A DNA stretch of 64,000 bases from Rhizophagus irregularis (taxonomy: Eukaryota; Glomeromycota; Glomeromycetes; Glomerales; Glomeraceae): assembly GCF_026210795.1 (NCBI RefSeq), contig NC_089431.1, forward strand, positions 2,790,001 to 2,854,000, written 5' to 3'. This document shows positions 33,730 through 46,625 of this stretch, one piece after another. The position numbers were made by a program, and so were the translations under genes. Numbering within the stretch: the stretch's first letter is position 1; each line of letters begins with the position of its first letter. The notes beneath the pieces are model-generated. The model searched no databases. It was not told where the DNA came from and saw only the letters and a program-made list of their open reading frames with translations.

Positions 33730-36645
33730 ACAGTAATATATTCATTAGTATGAACTTAATTTTCATATGATCATATATAGATTATTGTATATTTGCATAA
33801 AATAAATGAATAAGATTATAAGATATTTAATATAAACCTATATGGCAAATGATAATTTGTATTACAGTAGCAAATAAAAATTAAGTTACTTACATTAATA
33901 TATTCTTTAAAATTATTATCAAAATATATTTAAATTAATTGATTAGTAATATAATTTTATTAATAGAATTAATATCATTGTGATAAGTTTAATAATATTT
34001 AAATTAATTGATTAATAATGGTAATATAGAATTAATTTATTGTTAACTTATTTTATCGTTTATTTTAATTAGATAATAATGATAATTTAAAAGATGTAAG
34101 TAATAGCTATATAAAAAGCCTCAAATTATCATTATTGTTAAGTTATATATAAAAAGCTTTTAGATATTTAAATCTGAATTTTATTATACATATTAATCAA
34201 TAAATATTTGATTTGTATATTGTATTATAAATCATTAGTAGTGAAATATTTGGCTGTTTTTGCAATTATTAATTAATTAATATATTTTTAGCTTTTAAAT
34301 TATAACAACTATTTGTTTAAAATATCAAATAATTGACAAATAGTATTATTAAAAAGTAACTTACTTTTTAATAAAATTATTAGATTTAACTAAAAAGAAA
34401 ATTTATTAATTTTTGATTTAAATACATAATTAATGGAATTTTTGTATTTTTTTTTTTATAAATAATTTTATACAATTGATGATATATATGAATTTTTGCT
34501 TTAAAAAAAATTGATTAACTAAAATTATAATTAGTATTCAATTAAATTTATTTAACATAATGGAATCTGATCTAGAAAAATCAAGGTAAAAGAATTTTTT
34601 TGACTAAAATTTAAAAGTTATTGTATTTTAATCTAGTCATATCAAAAAATATAATGCAAATGCAAATAAAAATCTCAATTTTTGAAAAAAATTTCTCTAA
34701 CCTTGATCTTTTTAGGTCCCAATTATTATTTTACTTAAATATAAATATTTACTATTTCATTTATACTAGAGGGAAATTTTTTTTCTTCCAGCTAAAATTA
34801 GAATATTCTATTCTATTTGTGATTGATACTAATGTTAAAAAATATTAATTTAAATTATTTAATTTTATTAAAAACAAATCAAAATTTATAATATTTCATA
34901 TTAGAAAAAATATAACTTACAATAATGTACTTTAGACATAAATTTTATATAATATAGAATAGGAATTTGCATAAAATCCGTCTTGCATATAAGATGAGTC
35001 TAACTTTTTTCAGAATGCATGAAAGAATAATTTCGATTAATTTTCTAATAATAATAAAAAAAAAATATTATACATATATCTAATACACAAAGAAACCATA
35101 AATTTTCTCGAAAAATAATTTTTTTTGAGGCTTAAAAAGAGGGAACTTTATTACTTTACAAAAGTTTTACCGATTCTTGGAAATTTCAAGATCCAAAAAA
35201 AGACAATTAACTTTCTCTAAAAAAAAAAAAAAAAAAAAAAGATTCCTGCTGATTTTTATCAATAATAAATAATAATAGGGAATAGAATATTACATCATAA
35301 TATACGTTTAAAGAAAAAACAATGATTTTTTGATAAAGTATGATAACTATTAATTAGTTATTAATTAGTTATTAATTAGTATGACGAAACGATTGAATGG
35401 TTCTACGTCATAGCCGTCATTGTTTTTTTTAACATTAGCTCATTTTATTGATTATTTCAAGTATAATAATTTCAAACTAAACTTTTTGAATTATGGTAAA
35501 ACCGTTAAAACATAAAAAAAATCACATTTTCATTGTGATACGAAAAAGGCTTTTTTACCTTTTATAGAAATTTTCTCAAAGGGAAAATGGGAGAACAATG
35601 AAATCTTTTTGATTCCGATCCAAGGTTAAAGCCATTTCGCAATGGTAAAATAAATTGGGTTAAAATGGTACGGGAACGAGGAAAAAAAAGATTTAAAAAT
35701 GCGTCATGTTTATGCATGGACATTAGTTTATTACGAAAATAAGCAAGAACTATTTGAGGAAAAATATGCATCAATGAAAAAAAAAATTACCAGTTATTGT
35801 ATTTTTGTGGGATCAATTACGCCAATCTATAGAAGGCTTAGGATTTAAAATAAATTTAATTGGATAAAAAAGAAAGAAAAAAAGATTACACAAAAAATAA
35901 ACAAAGAATATGTTTATTTGTGACCAATTGTACTATGAAAAATTAATAAATTTGGGATGAAATTAACAAAAAAAGATTAGAAGGGATTTTAATATATTGT
36001 TTAAATTGAAACCCTTCAAAAGATTAACAGTTATAGATTTTTTTTTCAAGAATAATAAAAATTATCATACAATTTCATACAAATTTTAAGAATTATAAGG
36101 TGAAACAGAATGTCTTTCCTTTTAAATCGAAAAATTAAATAAACATATTATTGATTAATTCATTGTTGCAAAATTGGGATGATCCTTTTTATAGAAACAT
36201 TTAAAGAAAATAATTTTATTGTTTACTTTTTCTGTGAAAGAATACTATCGAAAGAATAAAAGAAATTTCTATTAAGAATTAGTGAAAACTCACAAAGAAT
36301 AGAAATTTGATGAAAGAGAGGCAGAAATTTCCAGAGGGATTAAGTAAATCCAAATAATTCCACAACAAAAAAACATCATTTACAGAATAATATGAAAATG
36401 CCAAGAATAATCATAATAATTTTTCAAGAGTATAAAAAAAAACACGGAGTTATTCTTGTTATGATTAAACCAATTTAGACTAAGTATTAAAATTATTTAA
36501 CAGTTATAATTGCTTGGAAATTTTCAATTAATCACAACATGTATTTTATTGTGATACAAGTATTTTTTCCTAAATGATCTTTTTTGTAAATACCGGGTAT
36601 TTTTTTTTTATTTATATTATGCATTACATATAATATATTGTAATT
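33730..36645. other. Gene-poor AT-rich region
   Basis: Long A/T tracts (a run of about 22 A near 35220), no supported gene. The open frames at 34621-34848 and 35562-35774 are low-complexity or unconvincing. It ends at the promoter of the first arrestin gene. Confidence 0.45.
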
Positions 36646-36649
36646 TGGT

Positions 36650-36657
36650 TATAAAAG
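36650..36657 (+). promoter_or_regulatory. TATA box of arrestin gene 1
   Basis: TATAAAAG in a locally GC-richer patch (GCGTCGGATTTTCGGGG follows), 256 bp before the ATG at 36913. Confidence 0.5.
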
Positions 36658-36912
36658 CGTCGGATTTTCGGGGTTTAGTTTCGCTTTTCTTCCAAAAATA
36701 TCAAAAAGACAAAAAAAAAATTAAAAATTTTTTTCTTTCGCCGGTCGAAATAGAAAAATAATTTGGAACTTTTCTTTTATATTTTATTATATTATTTCCA
36801 AATTTATTCATCCAACTTTTTATACATAATATTTTTTTTATAAAAACAAAAAATAAAAAATTTATAAAATAACTTTTATAAAAAAAAAAATTTATTTATA
36901 AATATATAATAA

Positions 36913-38448
36913 ATGACATCAACTTTACAACCAACTTCGCAAAATATCCACGATACAACAAATTCATCATTCATAACTACGACAATGTCGCATTCTACAG
37001 CTTCATCTTCAACTGAAACAATCCCACAAATTGTTTCTCCAATAACAGCACATCAGTTAAACAATGCTATACCACAAAAACTCAAATTTAATAAGATAAG
37101 AACATGTTTAGAATTAAAATTAGTTGAACCCGTAATCTTCTTTCGTGGTAAACCTGAAGAAGCTGTTGGATGTGTTTTAAGAGGCGATTTAATTTTAAAT
37201 TTAGCAAAAGATACAAATATAAGAAAATTAGAGATGAAATTCGTTGGTAAAACAAAAACTCATTGGCGTGAAGGTAATTACAATTTATTATTATAATTTT
37301 ACTTATTTATTTTATTATCTTTAATTCAAAGTAACTAACCTGTTATTTATTTAGATAAAAAATCCATTTCTGAAGAAAGGGAAATCATCTCTCATACTTG
37401 GGAATTTATTAACTCTTCAAAAAAATCAAATCATAATAATACGATAAATCCGTTTCGAATTAAATCACTTACGAATAAATTTTCAAATTCTTCATTAAAT
37501 TCATCATCTACTTATAATTCATCATCTTCATATAAAACATCTTTATCTTCTGGTTCTCATACTTATCCATTTGAATTGTTTTTACCTGGTTCTTTACCTG
37601 AGTCTGCTAAAACAGAATTAGGTACTGTCACATATTATTTAAAAGCTAAAGCTTATAGATCAAGATTATCCCCTAAAATACGTTTATCACAAGAAGTAGA
37701 AATTTTACGTACTCTTCCTGATCATATAAATTCTCAAGGAATTGGTTTTTCAAGAGAATTTGATAATTTATTATCTTATGAAATTAATATTCCAAAGAAA
37801 GCTTATCCTTTGGGTCAAAAAATTCCTATAGATATGAAAATTTCTCCTTATATTAAAAAATTAAAAGTAACTGGTGTGAGGATACAAGTAATTGAAAAGA
37901 CAACTTATACTTCATGTGGTCAAAAGGTTACAGATTCTCGTGAAGTTGCAAGACAAAATTTAGAAACATTTGGTAAAAGTAGATTGATGGATGATGAGGA
38001 AGATGGTGATATTGGAAATGTTTTTTATCAACAAGCAATGGATTTAACTTTACCAAAATGTCTTCGACCTGTTCATTATTCTTGTACTACTCCTTTGATA
38101 AGTGTTGCTCATGATTTAAAATTTAGTTTTTTAATATCTTTACCACGTGATCCTAACGTTCAAAATTCAATAAAACATGCGGAATTAAAGATAAGTGTAC
38201 CTATAACTATATTATCTTGTAAAGCTATAGAAGATTATGTTACTTTACCAAGTTATGAAGATGATAGTTTTTATTGTCCTTGTCATCCAGAATATTTAAG
38301 AATGGCAAGATTGGTTCTAGGAGAGAGTGATGGAAATAGGTTAGAAACTTGTTATAATGGAGGTTATAATCATCATAAATTAAACGTACAAAGATATAAT
38401 TATAATAGGGCACCTCCAAGTTATGAGGACTCAGTTGTCGAAATATAG
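36913..38448 (+). CDS. Alpha-arrestin (ART-like) protein 1
   Basis: Two exons, 36913-37273 and 37355-38448; 484 aa in phase. A Ser/Thr-rich disordered start (about 60 residues) is followed by an arrestin N domain (LVEPVIFFRGKPEEAVGCVL, then IRKLEMKFVGKTKTHW), a Ser/Asn-rich loop, YPFELFLPGSLPES, and an arrestin C domain (YEINIPKKAYPLGQKIPIDM). The tail contains LPSYEDD and a PPSYED motif ten residues from the end, a PPxY site that in yeast ART proteins recruits the Rsp5/Nedd4 ubiquitin ligase. The likely role is adaptor-directed ubiquitination and endocytosis of plasma-membrane transporters; cargo is unknown. A paralogue follows at 41205. Translation of exon 2 does not start at 37576; splicing joins it to exon 1. 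Confidence 0.88.
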
Positions 38449-41031
38449 GCGTGAAAAAAAAAACATAATTTAAATAGAACATTTTTTTAAACGGACAATA
38501 TATCAAATTCATTTTATCATTTTACGTTATTTTTATAACCATTTTATTATTTTATTTTAATACTTTTCTTAGCTTTACATATAGATAAGAAATTATTATT
38601 TATTGTACATATTTTTATGGTCAGATAAGATATATATATATATATATATATATATCAGATATATATAATTTATATTTATATTTTTATATTTTGTAAAGTT
38701 GGATGAGAGAGGTGTTATTATTTGCGATATATATATAATTATATAATTAGGTATAATAATACTTATTATTTTATTGTGAAAGTTTAAATCGAAGGAAAAT
38801 TATTATTATTATTATTATTTTATCGCTTTATCGCGTACGAAAGTTAATAAATTCTTATTTAAAAATATTTAATCAAATTTTCCAATGTGACAAAATGCGA
38901 TTGTATTTTCCAATGTGATAAAATTCGAAACCAATGCGATTGTTATTCTTGTTCAAAAATATTTAAAAACCTTTTTATCAAATTTTTCAATGTGATATTC
39001 GCGATAAAATCTATTATAATCGATGTAATTAATCCAAAAAGAGATCGAATGGTCTTAAATGAGTATGATCCGATCATGAGGACTGCGGTCCTACATTATT
39101 AAAAAGATTTTCGGAGCTTTTTTAGCTTGATACATCGATCTTCTTGTCATATTAACTCATGGGGAAAAAGCAACTTATGTATAACAAAGAACAATCTATA
39201 CATATTATCATTTTATGCATATTTCGATAACCATATTTGTTTTTGTCCCCCAAATCCAATCCCTAACAGTCTCATAAATTTTTTAGTACTTCCCCTAAGT
39301 GTAAAGAATTAAAGTTTATGATCCGGTTTCCTAGATTGATATTTAATTAAAAAAAAAAAAATTATTAGGTATCACCCACCATCTACAAATAAAAATTTAC
39401 AAAATAAATGCGCTTAAAATAAATGCACTCAAAATAAATGCATTCATTCAATTTAACAAACATTATCATTATTAGTAAATAAATATCATGTGTTTGTGTT
39501 ACGAATTATTCTTATACAAAGAATTTTAAAATTATCTCTCTCTCTCATTAGTAAGTACTCTAATTAGAAGCCGTCATCCAATACACCTGATATAACTATC
39601 AAAAAAAAAAAATCGAAGAGACATGCAGAAATGTTAGGTGTGAAATTCGTCTAACTTTTAATATTCAATTTTTAACTCCGTAACATTTCAACTTATTCAC
39701 GCGACTTTTCATATTTATATCACACTTCCTAATAATATAAATAAAATGCTCAAAAAGGACGCACAATTTATTAGTGAGTAGTGACCTCTTATGATTTTGC
39801 ATTCGATAAAATAAGGTAATTCTATATATTTGTAATCATTCTTTTATAATTTGTAACAAGATTGGTTTTAACTCCTGTCTTTTTCGATAAAATGGGTAAT
39901 CCTATCTATACATTTGTAATCATTCTTTTTTTAAGATAACTGATAATAGCAAACCTGGTAACGAATTAACGTTTATATTCTTTCATGAAAAGATCTCTTC
40001 AACTATTAATAATTTCCTTTTTTTGATTGTTATTTTTTTTACTATTTAAAAAATTTCCAAAGTTAGTGCGGGCGTAAATACCGTAAAATATCTGAACTTC
40101 TTGAAAATTCTAATGCGATCACCATAACATCATGTGAAACATTTGTGTTTCAGTACTTGCATCTGTAATTGCATAAAATAGAAATATTTTTTTAATGAGC
40201 TTTAAAAAAGATATTACTAGTTAATAATCCGGTTGGAACTTATGTTATTAACTTATTAAGGATCTTTGGCGGGTCCTTACATAAGTCATATGAGGAATCC
40301 ACTTTTTCGTGGGGATTTATGAATGTTGTCACAATGTCACATGTGCAATCGAATCTAGTTGAATTTGGTCAAAAATCTATTACAAATTTTAATTAGAATA
40401 TTCCCTTGTTCCTTATCAAATATCAAAGTTAAACTTTACCTTTTTTATATTAAAAGAAAAATATATTCGTCTTATCAATAATAAATAATTTTTATCAATA
40501 CTAAATATCTTTATAGTTTAAACAAAAAGATGATAGTTTTGATCAATATATATATATATATATTTGAAACAAAAAAAAAGGAATGAAAGATATTCATAAT
40601 TTTAAAAATCCACTTAATCCAAATTTAAACCGAGAATGAAAAGCACATTAAAAAAATAAATAGTAAACTATAAGTATTAATTTGTCAAATAAGGAAGGTA
40701 TCAACAAATTATCCGCCACAATCGAGTAAATCGGTTATAAAATATTTTATACTTCCGTACATTTTCCAAAAATATCACTTTAATACAATGCATAAAACAT
40801 AGTGACTTTTAATTGAAAGCGAATGAAAATAATTGATGATATATTGATAATGTTAACACAAGTTGATCATTTCCATATAATTAAATTCCTGACAATATAG
40901 ATATTTAATCTTAATTTTTGACTTTAATGATGCCACGGGTATTCCGATATACCGATCATTAATAATAATTGCTTTGTGTGCATGACATCATGATAAACTT
41001 CCGAGAAATTTTATTTCGTTTGACCTTGAAG
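38449..41031. other. Intergenic region between the two arrestin genes
   Basis: Holds a (TA)n microsatellite at 38632-38655, another at 40548-40562, and a short imperfect duplication of AAATATTTA...AATTT.CCAATGTGA (38865-38995). No gene is supported; the open frames at 38887 and 39127 are not convincing. Confidence 0.5.
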
Positions 41032-41039
41032 TATAAATA
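41032..41039 (+). promoter_or_regulatory. TATA box of arrestin gene 2
   Basis: TATAAATA preceded by TGACCTTGAAG, 173 bp before the ATG at 41205. Confidence 0.5.
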
Positions 41040-41204
41040 TGACACCTTTAATTGTTGGGATTTTCTCACAAAAAAATTTTTTCAAAAAAAAAAACAATCT
41101 GTGTCACAATTTCATCGTGAATTTTTTTTAAAAAACAATTAATTTATTTATCCTTTGTATCTTAATTAATATATAATACTGATTTATTCATAAAATTTAA
41201 TAGA

Positions 41205-42957
41205 ATGCCTCCTTTAACATCATCACAATCTGTTACTGCTCTTTCACACACTCTTACAACAAGAACTTCAAGAACTACTTTAAATAATTTTAATACAATA
41301 AATTCAATACGTCCAACAACGATGTTTACAACCTCACGACAACAACGACAGCAACAACAACAGCAACAACGACAACAACATCGACAACAACAGACACATC
41401 ATCATCATCACTCAAATTTCCGTTCACAAGCTTTACTTAAACTTAGTAGTATATTACCTCCTGCTTCAACAAATTTACAAATTAATTTAATTGAACCTAT
41501 ACTTTACTTTAGAGGAGATACTGAAGAATCTGTTGGTTGTTTTCTTAGGGGTAATTTAATATTAAATTTACCTAAACCTACAAAAATTCGTAAAATTGAA
41601 ATGAAATTTGTTGGTAAAGTGAAAACTTTTTGGCCTGAAGGAAGAAATTATTATGGTAATTATTATTATAATTATTTTAATAAAAAAAAGTTATTAATAG
41701 TTATTATAGGTTTCTAAACTTTAAATTACTCTTTCTTTTTAGGATCGGCATCAAATCGAAATGATTCGTGTGAAGAACAAGAAATCATGTCCCATAATTG
41801 GTCATTCCTTTCATCTTCTACTTCTTCTTCCTCATCTTCATCTCCATTAAATTCTGGTTCAAACTCCAATCGTTTTAAAATTTTACGTCGTTCTTCAAGT
41901 ACATCTAAATTTAACTTAATTCCTGCTGGTATACATAAATATCCTTTTGAATTATTTATACCAGGAAATGTTCCCGAAACTATTGATACAGAACGTGGTT
42001 TAGTACACTATAAATTAAGTGCTACAGCAATTCGATCAGGATTATCGCCAAATTTACATGTATCACAATATGTACCTATAATTAGAACTATTCTCGAAGA
42101 AAGAAACTCTGAAGGAACTGCTATTTCAAGTGATTGGAATAATCAATTAGGTTATGAAATTACTATTCCTAAGAAAGCTTATCCTATTGGTGATTCCATT
42201 GATATTGATTTAAAATTGAAACCTAGATCGAAAAATATTAATATTGCTGGAATTAAAATTCAAATGGAAGAAGAATCTGTCTTTAAAACTAAAGGTCAAA
42301 AAAGTACTGACTCACGTACTTTATTAGTACATAAAGTTAATAATTTTGCCGAACAAATTTTAATATCCGATAAAAATGTTTCAATTAATAATAATAATAT
42401 TCAAGAAGGAACTAGTTCTTCAGCTCAAATTATTCAAGACGATGATGAAAATTTATTTTATCATAAAAATATTTTATTACCTATTCCAAAATGTTCAAGT
42501 CCTATATATTTTTCATATAAATCTCCTTCAATTAATATTTCACATCATCTTAAAATCATTTTTACAATAAAATCCGATAACAATGAAGATGGTAAAAAGA
42601 AGAAAAAGAAATATGATATTAAAGTGGATATTCCTATTACATTACTTTCTTGTAGATGTGCAGAAGATTTACCTCAATATGAAGATGGTAATTATTTTAA
42701 TAATCGTTATTATTCTTTTTTTTTTAAAAAAAAAATCAATAATAATTTTAATATATAAAATATTTTTTTATTTTCCCTAAAAAAAATTAGATTCACCTTC
42801 ATATGAATCTCCCCCATCATACGAACAATCAACAAATGACGGAAGGCAATCACAACAATATGATGTTCGACACAATAGTACTAACACAATTACAACAATT
42901 ACGAATCAAATGAATGAATTATATCATCCTCCATTGGAACGATTATTAACACTTTAA
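41205..42957 (+). CDS. Alpha-arrestin (ART-like) protein 2
   Basis: Three exons, 41205-41655, 41743-42687, 42791-42957; 520 aa in phase. Paralogue of the gene at 36913: INLIEPILYFRGDTEESVGC, IRKIEMKFVGKVKTFW, YPFELFIPGNVPE, YEITIPKKAYPIGDSIDID. The start is Thr/Ser-rich with a Gln tract and a run of five His near residues 45-70. The last exon, which lies outside the main open frame, supplies SPSYESPPSYEQS, so the PPxY (PPSY) motif depends on the final splice. It probably acts as a Rsp5/Nedd4 adaptor at the plasma membrane or endosomes. Differing N-terminal tracts and tails suggest different cargo or regulation from its neighbour; this is inference. Confidence 0.87.
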
Positions 42958-43077
42958 TTTTTAATTTGTATTTTGTACATAAAGAATTTTGTATATAATA
43001 GATCCATTAAAAAAAAAAATTCAAAAATCATCTATTAATATAAATTACGATTAGTAATGGGTAAAATTCTCATGTTG

Positions 43078-43221
43078 CTATAGTTTAACCTGGATAAACT
43101 GCTTACCAACTTGTTTATGTAAACGACTACCCGACTCTCCTGGTTGTATATTAACCAAACCCGAATGAAAATCTTTTCCTTTTTGAGTTATCAAGGTTCT
43201 TGGCATATTTTTTTGAGCCAT
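43078..43221 (-). CDS. Small open frame, 47 codons
   Basis: MAQKNMPRTLITQKGKDFHS then GLVNIQPGESGSRLHKQVG; amino-acid composition is balanced compared with surrounding AT noise. The same frame is open about ten codons further upstream, so it may be the 3' end of a lost gene. Not recognised. Confidence 0.2.
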   Translation of the reverse strand: MAQKNMPRTLITQKGKDFHSGLVNIQPGESGSRLHKQVGKQFIQVKL

Positions 43222-43864
43222 ACTTTTTATAGTAAAACCATTTTTTGTTTTTAAACCTTTTCACTAAAGTATTTAGAACATAACAGTCTTTAGAACATTA
43301 TTTCATGTTATATTATACAGAATTTAAACCTTAAATGTTTCTTTTATGAAGAAAACTGACAATATCCATGACTAACTACTTCAGATATTATTGAAAATAA
43401 AACTAATAAAGAAAATGTAAAAGCTTTTCATATCTCAGTTGCAAAACCAAGTAGGCTGAAACAACCTATACTATAACTTTATCAAAGAATGTCTAAGATC
43501 CATTCAAATGAAAATATAATTACTGTAAAAGAAGTAGAACCTGTAAAATATTATTTAGAAATACTAGTATTTTATATAATAATAAAAACTGTCATATTTA
43601 ATTACCTGTATAAATACTGTAAATCTTGAATTGTATAATTTTACTTTTTTTATATATACTGAAAATTTGAAAAGACTTTATTAAAAAAATAATTTATTGA
43701 AGCAAATTATTATAATAATTAAAATATTTAGAGTAGTAATATATATATTTTTTATTATTTAAAGTATATCAAATTGGAGTTTCATTTCATATAAAGTAAT
43801 AATATATATTAATTAATATGTTAATAAAATAAAAGTATATAAATTATAGAATTTTTCTAACTAT

Positions 43865-43985
43865 CACCAGGGGTTATGATCACTGGTAACTGAAATTATG
43901 ATGATCGACCAGCATTAAAAAAATATAGTGCCAGTAAAAATTGATAATTCCAGCCAACGGTAATGATCACTCCTGGAAAAATCTA
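43865..43985. repeat. Small fold-back sequence
   Basis: CCAGG.GT.ATGATCA on the left and its inverse (TGATCACTCCTGG) on the right, about 120 bp apart, with further partial pairing (GGTAAC, CCAGC). Possibly a short inverted-repeat element; boundaries unclear. Confidence 0.3.
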
Positions 43986-44461
43986 AATTATATACTTATA
44001 AAGAACAAATTATATATAATTATCAAATATTTTAATTATCTAAAATAAATATTTATAATAAAATACTAACTTTTTAATAAAATACTAAAAATTATTAATT
44101 ACAAATTACTATTTTTTAAAAGTAATTTTAAAGTTTAATAAATATAAAAGTATTTTATAACTAAAATATTTACTAATTAAAATAACAAATTAAATTAAAT
44201 TAATATTCTTTTTATAAAATCCAAATATATAATATATAAGTTATAATGGATTTTTAGTTAAAATTAAAATCATTTTTTTTTTTAATATTCAGTAAACTTT
44301 ACAAAATATCAAAATTAAATATTGAATATTAAGAAAATCATACAATTCTAATTTTTAACTTTTAAACATAAACTAATTTGCTAAAGTATGACTTATAACT
44401 TGATTTGTAAATATTTGAAATTTTTTTATTATCTATAAATTTGAAAAAAATTAAATAAATA

Positions 44462-44513
44462 TAAGTGGGATACCATATAAGATATAATTATATCTCATGT
44501 GGTATCCCACTTA
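44462..44513. repeat. 52-bp hairpin
   Basis: TAAGTGGGATACCA and its exact inverse enclose a further palindromic core (AAGATATAATTATATCT-like). Almost the whole element pairs with itself. Immediately followed by the ATATCACATATAATCT repeats. Confidence 0.65.
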
Positions 44514-44514
44514 T

Positions 44515-44840
44515 TCTAGATTATAGTATCATATATAATCTAAATATCACATATAATCTGGGATATCACATATAATCTGGATATCACATATGATCTAAAT
44601 ATCACATATAATCTGGATATCTCATATGATCTAAATAATGTAATCTAATTACCACATATGATCTAAAATGATGTGATCTAATTGTCATATATAATCTAAC
44701 ATTTTATTATTTCTTATATCGCTTTTACATTCTAGCTATGTCTTTGAGCTTTTCTTAGTATTCGTGTTTTTATGTTAATATACTTTTTATTACCACAATG
44801 TAATCTAAATACCACACACATATAATCTAAATACCACGGT
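44515..44840. repeat. Minisatellite, units of about 22 bp (ATATCACATATAATCT-type)
   Basis: Roughly ten diverged units of (G)ATATCACATATAATCTG or CACATATGATCTAAAT. They become more degenerate towards 44840. No gene. Confidence 0.6.
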
Positions 44841-45039
44841 TTTCTTCTTGTTTCTTGTTTAGCATTTGCATGCTAAATTTTATAATGCTATTGTCAACCT
44901 TCTGTAGCTGTTTAGATACCTGGTTTTATGTCGAGGTGTTGACCTTCTGCGCCTGATTGAATGTCAAATTCTATATTAAAGTACTTACCTTTTTGCGTCT
45001 ATTTGGTTGCCTTTCTAGATACCGAAATAGTGTAAAAAA

Positions 45040-45387
45040 AGGTGTCAGGTGGCGCAGTAATTCGATCTAGATCTGCGATTAATTCTGGCTGACATTATGC
45101 CATAATTTTGGCTGATCTTTTGGACATGCGATTCGATGATCAGCTTGTATCGATGATTGACTGACAGCGTTCTTGGAACTTCTGCGAAGCTGTCTGGAAC
45201 TCAGCGAGAACCATCTGCAAGTGCATGGAATGCCAGCTTGGATGCCGAATTATTATGTCCAAAGTTCTGGCCGAAATTGTGGAATAGTATTAGCCGAAAT
45301 TATTGTTATTATCACGTTGCCTTCAGGTTCAAGGGCGCTTGAGTCACGTCGTTGGCAAACTGCCGACAGTATGTATGCTAATTTTTT
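45040..45387. other. GC-richer island of unknown nature
   Basis: Markedly richer in G/C than its surroundings. Plus-strand frames read LGTSAKLSGTQREPSASAWN and similar, which look like translations of a dispersed repeat rather than a conserved protein, and both strands are open over the same bases. I would not call a gene. Confidence 0.35.
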
Positions 45388-45894
45388 GAGCGTCCCTAGT
45401 GTCCCTAGCGAAAATTTTCTGAGGACACTTTCTAGGGACAACTATGATATCGATTTTGGGGGTTTTAAGTTTACTGATTATGTTCTTCTATGCTTATCCC
45501 TAGTGTCCCTAGTGTCCTTAGTAAAAGTAAAGTTATAGGAAAAAAAATTCGAAACTTATCCTATGCTATATATGTATGCTATATGGGTGGTATATGGATA
45601 CTATATGGATGATATGTGTAATATACATATGCTAAAAAATAAAAAAAAGTTTAGAAGTTTCGATTTTTCATAGGGACATCAGGAAATTTTATAGCGCGAA
45701 AAATTGCGTAAGTTTACGATTTTGTAAGTTTACGAAAGTTTATGGCATAATATTTCGAAAAATTTCAAAATATTACGTAAGTTTACAATTTCGTAAGATT
45801 TATGTGATATTACGGTTAAAATATTACGTAAGTTTTCAATATCGTAAGATTTATGCAATATTACGGTCAAAATATTCTGCAAATTTACGAAACT

Positions 45895-46250
45895 GTAAAC
45901 CTGCGTAATATTACGGTTGAAATATTTCGAAAATTTACGAAACTGTAAACCTGCGTAATATTACGGTTGAAATATTTTGAAAATTTACGAAACTGTAAAC
46001 CTGCGTAATATTACGGTTAAAATATTTCGAAAATTTACGAAACTGTAAACCTGCGTAATATTACGGTTAAAATATTTCGAAAATTTACGAAACTTGTAAA
46101 CCTGCGTAATATTACGGTTGAAATATTTCGAAAATTTACGAAACTGTAAACCTGCATAATATTACGGTTAAAATATTTCGAAAATTTACGAAACTGTAAA
46201 CCTGCGTAATATTACGGTTGAAATATTTCGAAAATTTACGAGATTGTAAA
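45895..46250. repeat. Tandem array, 50-bp unit, about 7 copies
   Basis: The unit begins TAAACCTGCGTAATATTACG and continues GTTGAAATATTTCGAAAATT TACGAAACTG. Copies start at 45896, 45946, 45996, 46046, 46097, 46146 and 46196 with one or two differences each. Degenerate relatives extend left to about 45690. CpG-bearing and located just inside the left end of the 45388-49400 element. Confidence 0.85.
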
Positions 46251-46625
46251 CTGCATATGCAGTAGAACGTATACAAGGGGCATGTGATACTATTGAATAA
46301 TCAAAAATAATATAAACACCTTTTCTTTTATATAAACACCTTTTTTTTTAAGTTTGGGAAAGCAAATTTATTTTTATTTACGAATTTTTTATTATTTACA
46401 ATTTTTATGTTAAAAATTAAAGTAAATTCTAATTTTTATTATAACTTAATAAAAAAAATACACATTTGATACTTGTTCGCTACTATTTTATAAAATAGTA
46501 CCCAGGCTGTACGGCGTGGACGTCAGTATCAGTCACAGCCCAAAAAAAACGTGAGTCTCCAGCCGATATTTGGTACGGACTGGACCTAGCTACTCACTTA
46601 ATAAATAATAAAAAAATAAAAATAA

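Noticed and set aside
35562-35774. 70-codon minus-strand open frame
   Set aside because: Lies in noise-like AT-rich sequence with no splice partners, promoter or domain.
45157-45538. Overlapping plus-strand open frames (61 and 121 codons) in the GC-richer island
   Set aside because: Two frames and the opposite strand are open together and no splice context or domain is visible; likely translation of a dispersed repeat.
45895-46250. Possible CRISPR-like array
   Set aside because: Units are contiguous 50-bp repeats with no unique spacers, in a eukaryotic sequence.
46490-46600. Possible tRNA-like or structured RNA (GGCTGT...ACAGCC pairing)
   Set aside because: No cloverleaf, no A or B box; only one short stem can be drawn.
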